Part shown: positions 1 through 12,679 of the stretch, piece by piece
How positions within the stretch are numbered: the stretch's first letter is position 1
How the letters are laid out: each line of letters begins with the position of its first letter
Origin: Megalonaias nervosa
Lineage: Eukaryota; Mollusca; Bivalvia; Unionida; Unionidae
Length of the DNA stretch: 64,000 bases
Assembly: GCA_016617855.1 (NCBI GenBank)
Contig: JAECUM010000829.1
Coordinates: 62,001-126,000, forward strand
Reading direction: 5' to 3'
The notes under the pieces: generated by a model
Databases searched by the model: none
Told to the model about the DNA's origin: nothing
The model's input: only the letters and a program-made list of their open reading frames with translations
Position numbers and translations under genes: made by a program

Positions 1-608
1 CTACGTCTTTTTCATCTGCTAAGCAATGTCAAGGTCAGTCTCGCATTTTCTGGTGTAGTAGACGTGATAATATGAATATTTCTTTGTAAGAAAACAAGTT
101 TTGACAAATAAGGAATAAATATTTATTTTTAAACTTACCAATTACATTAAAGTCGTAATATTTGTATGCATTTGGGACTCGCCGATATTCAGGTTCTAAG
201 TCAGCCTAGGGCAGTTTGTCTGTGATCTTGCATGTCGCCATTTTGATGGCAAGTAGATGGTAATTGCTAAAAGTACAATTCGGGAGACTTCGTTGACACA
301 AGTGTTTTTGGAAACAAAATGCAATCGTTTTTAATGATTAACTACCAAGAAGATTTCATTCAAAGCGTGATTACGCTAGCGGCGTTTATGATTTGTTATT
401 TACATGATAATTACAGGAACCTCGATGCATACTGCTTGGCAAACAATTATATGGACAAAATAGGTATTCTTAAAACCATTCTTAAAAGTCTGATTATCAA
501 ATAGTTTTACGCATTTATCTGATCTGAAGGTGACTTTATGATAATTGTTAAACAACGGGATAAAACAAGTGTTCACAAGACCTTGAGTTATGAGCAGCAA
601 TAAATAAT

Positions 609-610
<2 letters not shown>
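1..610. other. no recognisable feature
   Basis: AT-rich sequence with short unremarkable open frames only. I see no repeat, RNA gene or exon-like segment that I can support. Confidence 0.5.

Positions 611-657
<47 letters not shown>
611..657. repeat. (CT)n microsatellite
   Basis: Dinucleotide CT run with one interruption (CTAT), followed by a looser CT/TA-rich stretch. Confidence 0.95.
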
Positions 658-1014
658 AATCTTTTCTGCCTATCCCTGTATCTCTCTATATACATGTACA
701 TGTCTGGTTTAGCTCTTTCAACTATGTCTGCTTTTGAAGTCTTTATAATCTACCTATCTATCTACGTGTATTAATTACATATATATTTTAGATTACGTGA
801 ACTATCGGCATCTTATGGCAACGAACCAGCAGTGATGAAAAGGAAACAAAAGTTTAAATAAATATAATGAGATTTCCATAAACTATTCCAAAGTTCGTCT
901 TATTGTTTTACTAATGTTGGGATATTATGTTTGGAGCAAACTCAGATTTTCCAAGGGCAGTTAAATTTTCCAGTCAGCTTCTCTTGGGCAAGTTGACTTT
1001 TGTCAAATTTGTAA

Positions 1015-1018
<4 letters not shown>

Positions 1019-1099
<81 letters not shown>
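1019..1099. repeat. (TA)n microsatellite
   Basis: Uninterrupted TA run of about 40 units. The alternating Tyr/Ile open frame across it is an artefact of the repeat. Confidence 0.97.
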
Positions 1100-1103
<4 letters not shown>

Positions 1104-1554
1104 CAATTATCTATGCATAATTAGCTTCGTTGTTTCGAGCAGTATTGTAATGCAGTGTTTTGTCATATTCTCATGTTTGTTTTAATTAAAGTTATGATTT
1201 AAATTTAATTTTTTTATCGCATATATTTCAGGTAATGTAGACTATCAAAATCTGAGTGCACTGAAGTTGAGGAGTTTTGTGAAACTGAGGCCTTTTCTTG
1301 ATTTCTTGTTCCAATGATTTGCAGAAGAGTAACTGCTTTCCGCTTGAATTGTACGTAATTTCTCAAATCCACTAAATATTTTTTTTTTTTTTCGTTTGAT
1401 GCCTAAGTGCGTTTTATGTTTACTGACCCTCTCGGATGAATATCTTTCTTTGGCGTTGGCATCCCACTCAAAGTTTCCTTGCCAATTAAATTGCTAGTAA
1501 ATTGTTGGTTTTAAGCGTCTACATTCCCTATTTTTACAAAGAAGCTCCCTCATG

Positions 1555-1717
1555 CAGGAACGACCTTAGCAAAAGCGGGGTCTGATTTGGATAATTTTGG
1601 CGTCCCCCCCCCCTCCATTAACGCGCGGAGCCCCCTGTGAACACAGTATTTGGAAATAAACTTTTAAACAAGTTTTATATGATATTAAACTTAAATTTTT
1701 TTCCATCGATTTAAAAT

Positions 1718-1769
<52 letters not shown>

Positions 1770-1841
1770 GTATATATATATTGCTAACGCGCAGGGTCCC
1801 TGTGAGCGCAAATCGGTCCAATTGGCCAAAGGGCAGACCCG
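1555..1841. mobile_element. hAT-like non-autonomous DNA transposon
   Basis: A 287-bp insertion flanked by an identical 8-bp direct repeat, CCCTCATG, at 1547-1554 and 1842-1849. An 8-bp target-site duplication is typical of the hAT superfamily. The ends share a GCGGG(G)TCTG word in inverted orientation near each border, starting with CAGG on the left. The related repeat copy near 60756-60764 lacks the insertion and so acts as an empty site. There is no transposase; the interior holds a poly-C run, (CT)n and short (TA)n, plus two copies of a TAACGCGC-containing motif at about 1619 and 1784. Confidence 0.75.
1720..1781. repeat. (CT)n then (TA)n microsatellite
   Basis: A CT run to 1767 followed by a short TA run, lying inside the hAT-like element at 1555-1841. 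The Arg/Glu alternating open frame across it is an artefact. Confidence 0.95.
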
Positions 1842-3123
1842 CCCTCATGTCAGCAAATTATCTTTCACATGGTGTTAGTTCTAGTGTAAGCTTAATCAAC
1901 CCGCTTTATGTACAGTTTTTAGATGACAACTTGCGCAACAATTAACATGCAACACAATAACACAACATTAACATGCACATAGCAAATTCATCTGCTTCTA
2001 TAGCACGAGTCACATAGGTCATGTATGCGCATTTACTCATTTTAAATTAAATATAAATTGTTCTTTGAAAATTTAACACTAATTTTCTTTAACCAAAGTC
2101 TATTCAATCCTGATTATTGAATGCTCTGCACCTTAACTGTCACCAAGAAACTTCCCGACGAAAATTATATATCGCTATGGATATTTACAATGGTGGCCAT
2201 GTACTAAAAACTTGGGTCAAAATAAGAACGCGCCGAGTGGAATCGTCACAATCGAGGGTGTTAGGAATTTGTTTATCAATATGCGTAGCTTTCATTGTGA
2301 CATCACAGCGCGCGACATTCAATTCAGATTGTACTGGATCACACCTTTAGGTTCATTTCGTCAAAAAATGTACACGTACTTTAACATTGATTTTGCCGTA
2401 TTCACCTGTCGGGGCGTCTAAACAACGACCTTCCAAAGGAATATGGATGTATAACGAATCCAAAATGAAGCGAATGCTTGCCACTTAAAGGTATGTTGAA
2501 CCAAATAATAAAAAATGACACCCATTACTGAGATAATCGGTGTTGAATGCCTACATGACCCGTGTAACTTTACTTGTAGGTACTGACCATTACATTTCTG
2601 GAGGGGTTGTACGCGATTATTTTGGGCTGATATAATTTTATCTCAAGAATTTTTTTTCTTCAAATAATATGATAGATATAGTATGGTGCTATTTTGCTAT
2701 AAACTAGAGCTATATAATGTTTTCCAGCGATTTACATTAAAAGTGAAATAAAAAAATATTCCAGAACACTGCCCCAGCGCATTAAATTATTGGTCCGTAA
2801 TATGATTGCGGTGTATCGTGGTACGTATCACGGTATGTTCAGCAATACCGCGGTACAAAATATTTCGTGGTACACAACTCTATCTGGAGGGCATGCTATT
2901 TGACAGATAATATAAATTCAATTCAATTGCTTTATAAAGTTATAAAACATATTGATTATATGCTTGAGCACTGTACACATAAAACTAGTGATTGAAAACT
3001 GCACGATGATTACTGGCCACTCCTTTATAACCATTTTTGACCAGCTGGCTTATATATGTGCCAAAGATCAGTTTGTTGCAATTTTTCAAACGTACAAAGC
3101 TTGTTAAAATAAAGGCGTGTAAA

Positions 3124-3280
3124 CAGTGGCGGCGCGAGGGTGTGAATAATTTCCACCGTTACGTTTAGGTGAAGGTGAAATTTGATGAAAATTTTCAACT
3201 GAAAAAAAGTTCTGGACTGTGCCCCCTTCCCTTGCTGCCCGAGGGCGATTGCACCCCGTCCCCTTTCCGCCCCGCCACTG
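3124..3280. mobile_element. hAT-like MITE, 157 bp
   Basis: The ends are inverted: CAGTGGCGG at the left and CCGCCACTG (after CCGCCC) at the right. Flanking 8-mers CGTGTAAA (3116-3123) and TGTGTAAA (3281-3288) match at seven of eight positions, as expected of an old hAT target-site duplication. The interior is pyrimidine-rich and has no transposase. The CAGTGGCG terminus is shared with the element at 14110-14319. Confidence 0.75.
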
Positions 3281-3288
3281 TGTGTAAA

Positions 3289-3632
3289 CAAACTGGTGTC
3301 AATTATATCTCATCAGGAGCATCAGCTTTTGTACCGTTTCAACACTGGCAACTTTGGAATTACAGAAAATGTTACGTGTGTATTACTCATTTTTTTTGGT
3401 TCTTATTGAAATGCGTACGGTGAATCAGTGTCACCAAAAAGGGGATTAAAAAAAAAAAAATGATTAAAAAAATGTATAATTTTCAATATTTCGGCTTTCT
3501 CTGCATATTATTCTCATAACTTATTTGTCTTAAGTGGAGAGTTATCCATAATAGTCTTGTTTTTTATTTCCAGTTTCAAATCGAAGGGAGGAGAGGGGAT
3601 CCGTCAAGTTGTTGACGTAGAAGCTATGTTAA

Positions 3633-3673
<41 letters not shown>

Positions 3674-6600
3674 CAAACACAGACAGAGAAACATTTTATT
3701 ACTTATTAAGCGCAACAACATAAATATAAGATGCATTGCTGATAAGAACACCTAAAGTGCGAATTCTATTGATCATTGGTTACTTGTGACCATAGTTCAT
3801 CAGAGGCACTTTGCTGACGTAATAATAATGCATTATTGACAGATAAATAAAGGCATTTGTACCTTAGAGTACATATAGTATTTATCGCACGGGAATTTCG
3901 TTTCGTTCATAAAATATCCTTAAACTGAAAACCGTATATCGCACACGCTATCCCAAAATGGGGAACGCTATCTCGTGATAGAAAGATACAAATTAGTGTT
4001 TTATAAAGGGTGAGTATAATTAAATTGCAGGCGACAGTCTTGTTTGTAAAGTGTATCTAACCTAAGGATTTATCGCAGATTGCCCCCCCTGCAATATGCG
4101 ACACATTTAACGATTTTTGAGAGGGTTTGTGACAACCGTTTCAACTGGTGCGTACTGTTTACTATCACACAAGATTTTTTAAAAAATATTATTACTATTA
4201 TTATTATTATTATTATTTCTTTAGAACAATCCTTCTTTTCTCTTCATTTGTATATTGTTTTTGAAAGTTGCCTCGATGTGCATAAAATGTTAAATTATTC
4301 CAGGGCACCCTTTAATCTCTACATGTGTACAAAGTCTAAACAAGAAATATTTTGTATGACCAGTTCCACTTCATAATAGGGGTTTACAAACTACCCTGAA
4401 CTAGATTTTAAGACTGATACTTTCGTCTTCACTTTGCACTCTTGACCATACTGGCCATTGCCGGTAATGTCAGAAAGGAATAAAATGAGGTTGAGAACAA
4501 CTTTATAAGTCATTCGTTCTGAGCCTTAAAAGACAACACACAAATCACAGAAGTGGGATCAGGACTTTGAGGCGGTAGGTTCTATCTTTATTTTTTTACC
4601 AGTATAAAGAACAGCATAATATTTTCATGATTACAATTTAGAGTTAATGCAGTTTGAATATAATATTTGCCAAATATATAGATTTATACTTTAGTAATAA
4701 AAAATGTAAATGTTTAGAACCCACTATTTCAGTCAAAAGTTGCAGTGGTTTATATTTGAATGTTATTTCATATCACAACTGCAGCTGCCTCCATTAGTTT
4801 GAAAAAAGTTAAATTCCTTAAACAATGGATAGGAATTTTGTCTACACCTTTTAAAAAAAAGTAGTAGTATTCATTTAAAATTGTTTATGTTTGCATAATA
4901 TATGCACTTTAGCTAGAGTCTGAGGTAAAAATTTCCATCATTCTCATATTTGTTTCAAGTATTAAATTGTACGCAGACCAACATGCCAACATTCACACTC
5001 TAGTTGCCCTGTTTATAAAGTGAACTGAAATTCTGGAACTGTTATGTGTATTTTGACATCCTTCCATGTTCTAAAGAGGTTTTGTGCAACACTAGTCATC
5101 CACTATTACAGGTACCCACATTCCCCCAATCCACCCAAAAATGAGAGAGAGAGTTTAGTTATTCCCCAAGCTTTAAAATAACAGCAGCGATATTGTGATA
5201 CAATCCATGTGTACATACATGTGTGATGTCATTGAAGTTGTCATGTGTTAAAACCAGACTTAAAACTTGTACTGATGATAATCCAGTAATTGTAGACAGT
5301 TCCAACACTTTTTGGATTTCAACCTGGTTGTGGGCTAGGGTTATGGGGTTATGGGTGGTATTTTTAATAAATTCTAAAAACTCCTGAGTTGTTTCTTCAT
5401 ATCACAGAGAATGGGCATGTAACACCAGTGACCCAAATGTCACAACATGGCAGATTGGGATCTCTAGGTCATCTTCTGTTGTTGTTTCCTACTACAGGAC
5501 CCAGAGAGTTAGCTCCTGGAACATATAATGGTAGACCCCAACCATGCAGCCCACATGTACACTTGCCAGGTGCATAGCTGCCTATATGCAGCTGCATAAA
5601 AAAATTTGACAAGGAAAAAAATAATGCATTTCAAACCAAAAAAATATTTTAAAGATTTGTTAGTATTTGCAATGAACCTTGATATGAGAAAAATCACTCC
5701 ATGAATTCATGAGCGGTGTTTACAGTGAATATGTGCAAACACTTTCTTTGTTGTTTGCTACATGCTGAGGGAATGCCTTTGTCATTCTGTACTTGCGTAT
5801 GGTGAAAAATGGTCTAGCTTGAGCCTGCTTGTATGGGACAGGCATTGACCCTGGTGTCAATCCATACTTCAAGAGACTATATGTATACAGTCCCTGGTAT
5901 ATGACTTGAAAACCTTTTGAGATCCTCACCATCCGTTGACATACAACTAGCTCATACAACACAGTGATTTCCTATGTCACCATTGGAACAGGATGATAGT
6001 GGAAGAAAAGATCAACACTGGTTGTATTTTAGTGGGAAATACACAATAAAGGAATGTATGTCTGTTTATAATCTTCTTGAAAATAAAGGTATTGAGTATT
6101 GAATCTGAGTTTTCCTCTATGATTGATGTGATTAAGATCTGTAAGAAAGGATTATTGCATCTGTTACCTTTTCATTGCCTTAGGCACATATTATGAATTA
6201 TAAAATAGGATTATTCCATGTAACACCCTTTCATTGCCTTGGGCATAGTTCTAGGTTTTACCTAGATGTGGTAAATAGCTTGACAGATAATGTCTCATAA
6301 TGTTTGATATATGTTAACCAAGACACATAATAGCAAAGTGGTTGAAATCTTTGCAGAATGTGTATTATTAAGATACTCTAAATGTTTGATTAAAATAAGA
6401 AAATATTTACATATTTTTTTGTAAGTAATATTTTTTGTTAAAATAGAATCTTTTATTACATGCATCAAGAATATCAAATTTTTAATTAGTTAATACTACA
6501 CTTAGGCATGCTTAAACATTTGTTTACAATTGCAGTTATCCAAGCAAAAGTGGGTAATTGTCTCTGAGACAAAGGTGTAATGAACCCTAACTGCAGAATG

Positions 6601-8980
6601 AACTGCAGTTGAATGTAACAAAAGGTGTTATGTTGGAATGCTTTTATTCCAACAATACCTGTTAATTGAAAAGTAGTATTATGCAATATAATTTTATCTA
6701 TGTACACCTACATTTGTTGAAACCTTATGGTTTTGTATTGGTGACCTGCACTTTAAAGCTGCTGATTTATACAATTTTGTTGGCTTAATCAGTTATTAAA
6801 GCATTAATTGTTTATTGACAATTATTTACATACAAATTAAAAGAAAAATGAGCACTGCTTAGCACTGTTTACATCACATTCACATCAACATTTTTATGTT
6901 GTTACTGTTGTAAAAGCTGTATAAACTTGGCATTCTGTAATCATCTTAGTGATTGGACTTTTTCTTAGAGTCCAGGTAAAGTAAATTTATTTGAAGTCTA
7001 CATCACTGCTAACTTATACCTGATAAAAGAATTGCTAATTAAACATGAATTTTTGAATTAACAGATAGTCACCTAATATTATAAGACACTATATTTTTTA
7101 GAAAAATTAGCTTTTATATTGGCCACCTAAAATTACCCATTTCTTATTGTAATAGTCAACATTCATGATCTCTTGTTTATGGAAGCTTTCAATATTCTTG
7201 TAATTATTATATTTTAAGAATATAATCAGTGATTTTTTTTGGTTGTAATCATTTGTAATCATGATTACACTTTGTGAGTACACTGCCAATGAAGGATGAA
7301 TATGATTATAGAGCTTCTGAAATCCGTGATTATGATTACAGCTGATAATTATGGTTGGTCTGAATCGTCCCCATACCTGTATGACATCATGACTGCTTTG
7401 GCCAAAATCCGAAGAAATGTATGCCAAAATTTTCAGCTCCAGACCATGTTTGACCTCAAGTGGAAATTATAAATATATTTTGTAATTTGTGGTGAAAGTC
7501 ATAAAAAGAAATCACCAATAAATATTTCTTAACCTTTTTCTGAATTATGTAAGTTGGTCTGGTGTCAGAGTATTATGTCTTGGATTCTTTTAAAATAATA
7601 GCAACTGGATAAAAGGGCAGACTTTGTCATAATCAAACCATGTTTATTTTACAAAATCAGTACATGATTTATTTAGCATCATATCATGTACATAGCACAA
7701 GAACGATGGAAGAGTAGGATATAGGTGTACGGCTGTTTCATCTCTTAGAATAACTATTTCTGTATGAAATATTGCACATTACTGATGGAACAGTAGCCTT
7801 GTTAGTCATAAATTGGTGAAGAATTTAAATTACATATGTTTTTAAATAGAGTGAATTTTGCTAACGAATTTCAAGAAAAATGTATTTTCCAGCTGCTGTT
7901 GATGCTGGATGTTCTTGTCCATTGTTACATATTTGTTGGAATTTTAAATGCTATTAAAATTCTTTTATACTTTTTTGAGGATGATTTCATAGCCTAATTC
8001 TTTAAGGAAAAAGAAAAGATATTGGGTCATGTTTTAGTCAGTATGAGTGAAAAATAATGCTGGTTTCAAATTAGTGGAGATGTCATGTACTGTGTTTAAA
8101 ATGTCCTAATTTTGTCATGTTTCGTCTTTTTTAGGCAAGTTTTTAAAATGTAACATTGTTATTTATTGGATAAAGGAGGTAACTTTCTTGCTTACTCATA
8201 GCGGGTAACAACATCCTGTTTATTTTGTATTAGATAGCCAAGATGTATATAGAAGTAAAAATTGGCATTTCTTATCAACTTTCAACCGTATGACTATCTA
8301 TCTACTTTCTGTAAGCATGGAAAACTCTCCAGGTTTATAATTAGTTTTTCTCTTAAATAGTTATCCACAAGCTGTTGTGCTTCCAACTTTTATATATGTT
8401 TCACGTGTATAATGCATGTTCATTAGATTATTAGACAGTGAACAATAAACATAGATCATGTATGTGTATTGATATGTTGTATATCCTTTATAAATATATA
8501 ATTGTATGTATGACTTAGTCTCTACATTATTTTTTCATGAATTTAGGTGTATGAAACAATATCATATGCACAGAAAGATAATTCTGTGCTATGGTGAACC
8601 CCAGGTCACATTTCACTAGGATTGCCTGGCTGAAGTTTTATTATTAGCTGGAAACATCATGAATAGGCGTTAAGTTCAACATAATGTAATACCATATGCA
8701 TTTAGAGTTCAAAACATCACATTGTGTTGATTTTAACCTAACCCAATGCAGATATGTGCAAAATTGTGGGTTTTTGTGTGGCAGACAAGTTGTGTAGTCG
8801 GTAATCAATGATCCAGATATCTGGGTACAGATGTACGATGTTCTCCTCTTTTAGACATGTGCATCCAAAAACATGCAAACAAGTATGAATAGAAAATAAC
8901 GTAAATACACCCGAATGTTGAATACTGGTACAAAATATGTACCTACACAAACAATTAGATTTGGATCCTCGGTAACATAT
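3289..8980. other. mostly featureless AT-rich stretch
   Basis: Contains a (GA)n run at 3637-3671, a short (ATT)n run near 4188-4216 and two imperfect copies of a ~60-bp unit near 6147-6255 that share a CTTTCATTGCCTT-like core. I see no coding exon, RNA gene or bounded transposon. Confidence 0.5.
3637..3671. repeat. (GA)n microsatellite
   Basis: Dinucleotide GA run. Confidence 0.95.
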
Positions 8981-9451
8981 CGGGGTTCCTGCAGTCATGG
9001 AAATCCTGGAAAAGTTTGTAAATTACAGAAAAGCATTTCGGGGGCCTTGAAAAGTTTTGAAATTTTCATAAGACATTCAAAGTTTTGGGAAAGTCATGGA
9101 ATTTGTTTTTGCATCATCTGGTCACATTTTTGTTTGCGAGTGCAAAAGTTTTATCAACCTACGTAACTTCGATAATGGATTTGTTAGAGTAGGTACCCCT
9201 AAAACTTCAGTCAGACTACATCCAGGGATCTTACTGCCATTCAGAATCATTGTATTCATGGCATTCAGAGAATGACCTGTCCAATAGGATGAAGTGTGCC
9301 CAAAGCCAGCTATAAAATATTGTTTTTGTGTTAAATTTACATGTTAGGTAAATATTAGAGGTAATACATTTTATAGTAGGTACTCTTGAAATTGGTAAAA
9401 AGGTCTTGGAAAAGTTTTGGAAAAGTCATGGAATTGATTGCAGGAACACTG
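8981..9451. mobile_element. probable hAT-like non-autonomous element, 471 bp
   Basis: The left side reads GGTTCCTGCAGTCATGGAA; the right side is its near inverse, with GGAATTGATTGCAGGAACACTG. The right terminus read on the minus strand, CAGTGTTCC, is a common hAT (Charlie-type) end. The subterminal GGAAAAGTTTTGGAAAAGTCATGG-like words repeat inside both ends (shortened here to the GGAAAAGT core). Target-site duplication is poor: the flanks share only ACATAT. No transposase frame is present. Confidence 0.55.
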
Positions 9452-9984
9452 ACATATGTACAGACACAATGCTTTCATTAAGCACAATTTTAAGGATCAT
9501 CTCTCTCCCAGATTTAAAATATATCTAATTTAAAGTTGAAATCTCAGAATATCAAAGCTTCTGAATTGGAATTGTAATGCAAGACTTACAAATGTCATGT
9601 TGTCAATACAAGATGTATGCTTTCTTTATGTGGCTTTATTCCTTTCCTGTTGTATTAATGGAAGCTCTGTATGAGTGAAATACTAAAGTAAATGATCATA
9701 TGTTACTACCTGAACACAGTAAAGATTACAGTGAGAAAATAAAAATTGTGCAAAAAAATCACGTGCAAAGCATACTACATACATATGTACACATAAGAAA
9801 AACAACAACCAACTACCACAACATAATGTTATATACACCATTGCAGATGAAAGAGTAGTTAATGGGTTATGGGCACATACACAAGTAATTTCCTCAACAT
9901 ATATGCCAATATTGGAAGCTGCAGGTTTAAGTGTCAAAGGTTAAATTATACAAGCTTAATACAGTGCATCTGTAGTGTGCGACA

Positions 9985-10662
9985 AATAGGCATGGTTAAG
10001 CTGAACACACTACATACAGGCATGGTTAAGCTGAAAGACACTTGATGAAAAATGAAAGCACACTACACATAGGCATGGTTAAGCTGAAATACACTCATTG
10101 AAAAATGAAAGCACACTACACATAGGTATGGTTAAGCTGAAACACACTTGATGAAAAATGAATGCACACTACACAAAGGCATGGTTAAGCTGAAACACAC
10201 TAGATGAAAAATGAATGCACACTACACAAAGGCATGGTTAAGCTGAAACACACTAGATGAAAAATGAAAGCACACTACATGCGGGTATGGTTAAGCTGAA
10301 ACACACTAGATGAAAAATGAAAGCACACTACATGCGGGTATGGTTAAGCTGAAACACACTAGATGAAAAATGAAAGCACACTACATGCGGGTATGGTTAA
10401 GTTGAAACAGGACAGATGAAAAATGAAAGCACACTACATACAGGCATGGTTAAGCTGAAATGCACTAGATGAAATATGAAAGCACACTACATGCAGGCAT
10501 GGTTAAGCTGAAAGGCACTAGATGAAAAATGAAAGTGCACTACATGCAGGCATGTTTAAGCTGCAACACACTAGACGAAAAAGAAAAGTACACTAGATGA
10601 AGGCATGGTTAAACTGAAACACTAGATGAAAAATAGAAAGTACACTACATGCAGGCATGGGT
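9985..10662. repeat. 53-bp minisatellite
   Basis: About 13 tandem copies of a ~53-bp unit with the core words GCATGGTTAAGCTGAAAC, ACTAGATGAAAAATGAAAG and CACACTACAT. Central copies are nearly identical; both edges are more diverged, and some edge units are shortened. A short GCATGCACACATGC-type purine/pyrimidine stretch follows at 10690-10755. Confidence 0.93.
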
Positions 10663-12403
10663 TCTGGTGTATATTTGCAAGTTGAAAATGCAGCACAGTA
10701 CAGTAAGCATGCACACATGCACATATGCAGGCACATGCATGCACACACACACAGTAACTCTGATTAAACATCACAGATTGAAGAAAAAATATGTTTTTGA
10801 CACTTTTTTTGTTTTAATTACTACTTGAACACAAGATGAGAACAAAATTTCTTTTAAAAAAATTGTTTTATTTGTAGATATTAATGGTGACAATAACAGG
10901 ACAACTAAGATTTTATGGTTCTTGTTATGTGTCATGAACAAAACATAACATGTACCTGTAAAAAGACAATAAACAAAGTAAATTTTATGTTTATGTATAA
11001 TCAAGCCCCCAGAGTATTTATTATTTTTGGCAGTTTTGGCACACAAAATGTGTTTACTCAGGGCTAAAAGTTTGGTCCCTTGGTTGTTTATTTGCACATT
11101 CTGTGTAGTTGTTTCCCTAATACATGCAGTAAGAGTGGACTACATTCATTTTATATCATTGAGATCAATTTGTACATTATTGTAGGGACTTGTATCCCGG
11201 TAGTATTAATTGGCTTGACATTACATTTCTTGTAAGGAACATTGTGTTTATGAGAGATCTGCAAAAAGAACAGAAGTTGGTTGAAAATGACTGATCTTAC
11301 ATTGTTGATGATGTCCTGTGACCAGGACAGTTTCAGATGATCAAACAGGTATGAAAAACCCTTGCCTTAGATGTAACTTTGGATGCAAAAATGCTGTCTT
11401 TGCAGTTTACAAGTAATCAACCTTTAAAACTGCAGAAAAAGGATGTGAAAAATTTATGTTGATTTAATTGCTTCAGATTGATCATGATTCATTTGCATAT
11501 ATTTATTCCATACAAATTGTTAAAAAGCAAAAATGGAGTCCTGTTACATCAGTACATATTAATGGCTACTATATCCTGACCTACAGTATGTGTTAAATAC
11601 AAGAAGTAAGATTTGTTCTTTGCATTCTCTGTAATTACTCAATCACAGCAAGACTGGGATATTTGTCAATGATAATGTTGAAAATTTTTCGAAAAAGATC
11701 TCATTGGTGTGTCGCTTTTGTAGGCACCTCTTAGCCACATCTCTGCAATATTATGCTGGTTAGAACTTAAAGATGTCTCCCCATGTTTTCTAAATTTTAA
11801 GGGCTAATAATGTGTTTGTTTCCTTCTCCGCACTTGCATATGTGTTACTGTTATAAAATAAGAATAATAGTAAGTATTTAGATTTTGTTTTGAGTAAATT
11901 TTGTCTAGTCTGTTCTTTGTTCCATTCTATCATATTGTGTTAGTTTTTCCCTTGCATGTTTAAGCCTAGGCTCAAACTTCAAAAATTTGACTATTTGAGG
12001 TGGTTTCCATGCCCTGGCTCCTGCATGCTTGAATTTGGGTTCATGCTCACCTCTCGCTAGATATTAGTATAGCGATCTGGTTTCCATGCCCCTAGCCCTT
12101 TGTTCTTATTTATCATTTATTATAGTATCTTTTGCCAGAGTCATTTTATTCTTTAGGCTGTAAAATTGTGTTTGCAAACATTGATTGTGTGCCTCATGTT
12201 CATGTAAGGATTGGCACTATCTCGACCATGGAAAGAGTTAATAAAATATATGTTAATCATGGCCTAAAGTTGAAATACAGTTCAAATGTTGAGATATTTG
12301 CCCAAAATACAAATATACATTTTTGGGGAAAAGAAAGAAAGAATTTAGATATTATTCCGAAAGATTTTTTGGGCACTTTCAGGAGTTATTTTTTTCAATA
12401 AAT
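10663..12403. other. no recognisable feature
   Basis: AT-rich sequence after a short CA-rich stretch. An 89-codon open frame at 12132-12401 shows no recognisable domain and I treat it as chance. Confidence 0.45.
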
Positions 12404-12418
12404 AAATAAATAAAATAA

Positions 12419-12664
12419 CGGCTCCAGTGGCCAAGTGGTTAGAGCGTCTGCCTCAAGGGGTTGTGAGTTTAGCTTTAAGACGTTAGTGTTAGGACTGGTC
12501 GGCCTGATGTTAGAATAATGTGACTGGGTGGGACATGATGCTACATGTCTGCGTCACAATGCCCCAGTGCTAGACATCATTATAAACTGCCACACTGCAG
12601 ACATCGTAGCAGTATGACTGAAAATTTTGTAATGCTACATTAAAAATCCAAATCACACACACAC
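12419..12664 (+). mobile_element. tRNA-headed SINE, family B, 246 bp
   Basis: The head GGCTCCAGTGGCCAAGTGG, followed by TTAGAGCGTCTGCCTC, resembles a tRNA with an A-box. The body continues with TTAGTGTTAGGACTGGTCGG, a GTGACTGGGTGGGACATGAT word and a (CA)n tail after a GCTACATTAAAAAT motif. It is flanked by a perfect 15-bp target-site duplication, AAATAAATAAAATAA, at 12404-12418 and 12665-12679, so the borders are exact. The B-box region is partly deleted here compared with other copies in the window. Confidence 0.92.
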
Positions 12665-12679
12665 AAATAAATAAAATAA

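Larger units (their letters stand above)
1240..2885. repeat. old dispersed repeat, copy A
   Basis: Blocks of this segment match, in the same order and orientation, a second copy at 60480-61440. Matching blocks include 1372-1480 with 60595-60690 (shared TTTTATGTT, CTTTGG and GTTGGCAT words), 1850-1955 with 60770-61110, and 2590-2880 with 61140-61435 (shared TATGTTCAG and AAATATTTC words). Copy A is longer because it carries a hAT-like insertion at 1555-1841 and about 600 extra bases at roughly 1955-2560. I find no coding domain and cannot name the family. Ends are approximate. Confidence 0.65.

Noticed and set aside
927..1124. ORFs with alternating Tyr/Ile or Arg/Glu over microsatellites (also at 1566-1829, 14385-14648, 23469-23675, 24846-25072, 54846-55040)
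   Set aside because: Translations of (TA)n or (CT)n tracts.
9985..10662. CRISPR-like array (also 17150-17575 and 32068-33750)
   Set aside because: Units are directly tandem without unique spacers, and the sequence is eukaryotic; these are minisatellites.
12419..12490. tRNA gene-like sequence at SINE heads (also at 37018, 56258, 59838, 61501 and others)
   Set aside because: A- and B-box words are present, but cloverleaf pairing is poor and the bodies continue as SINEs with target duplications; these are tRNA-derived heads and not tRNA genes.
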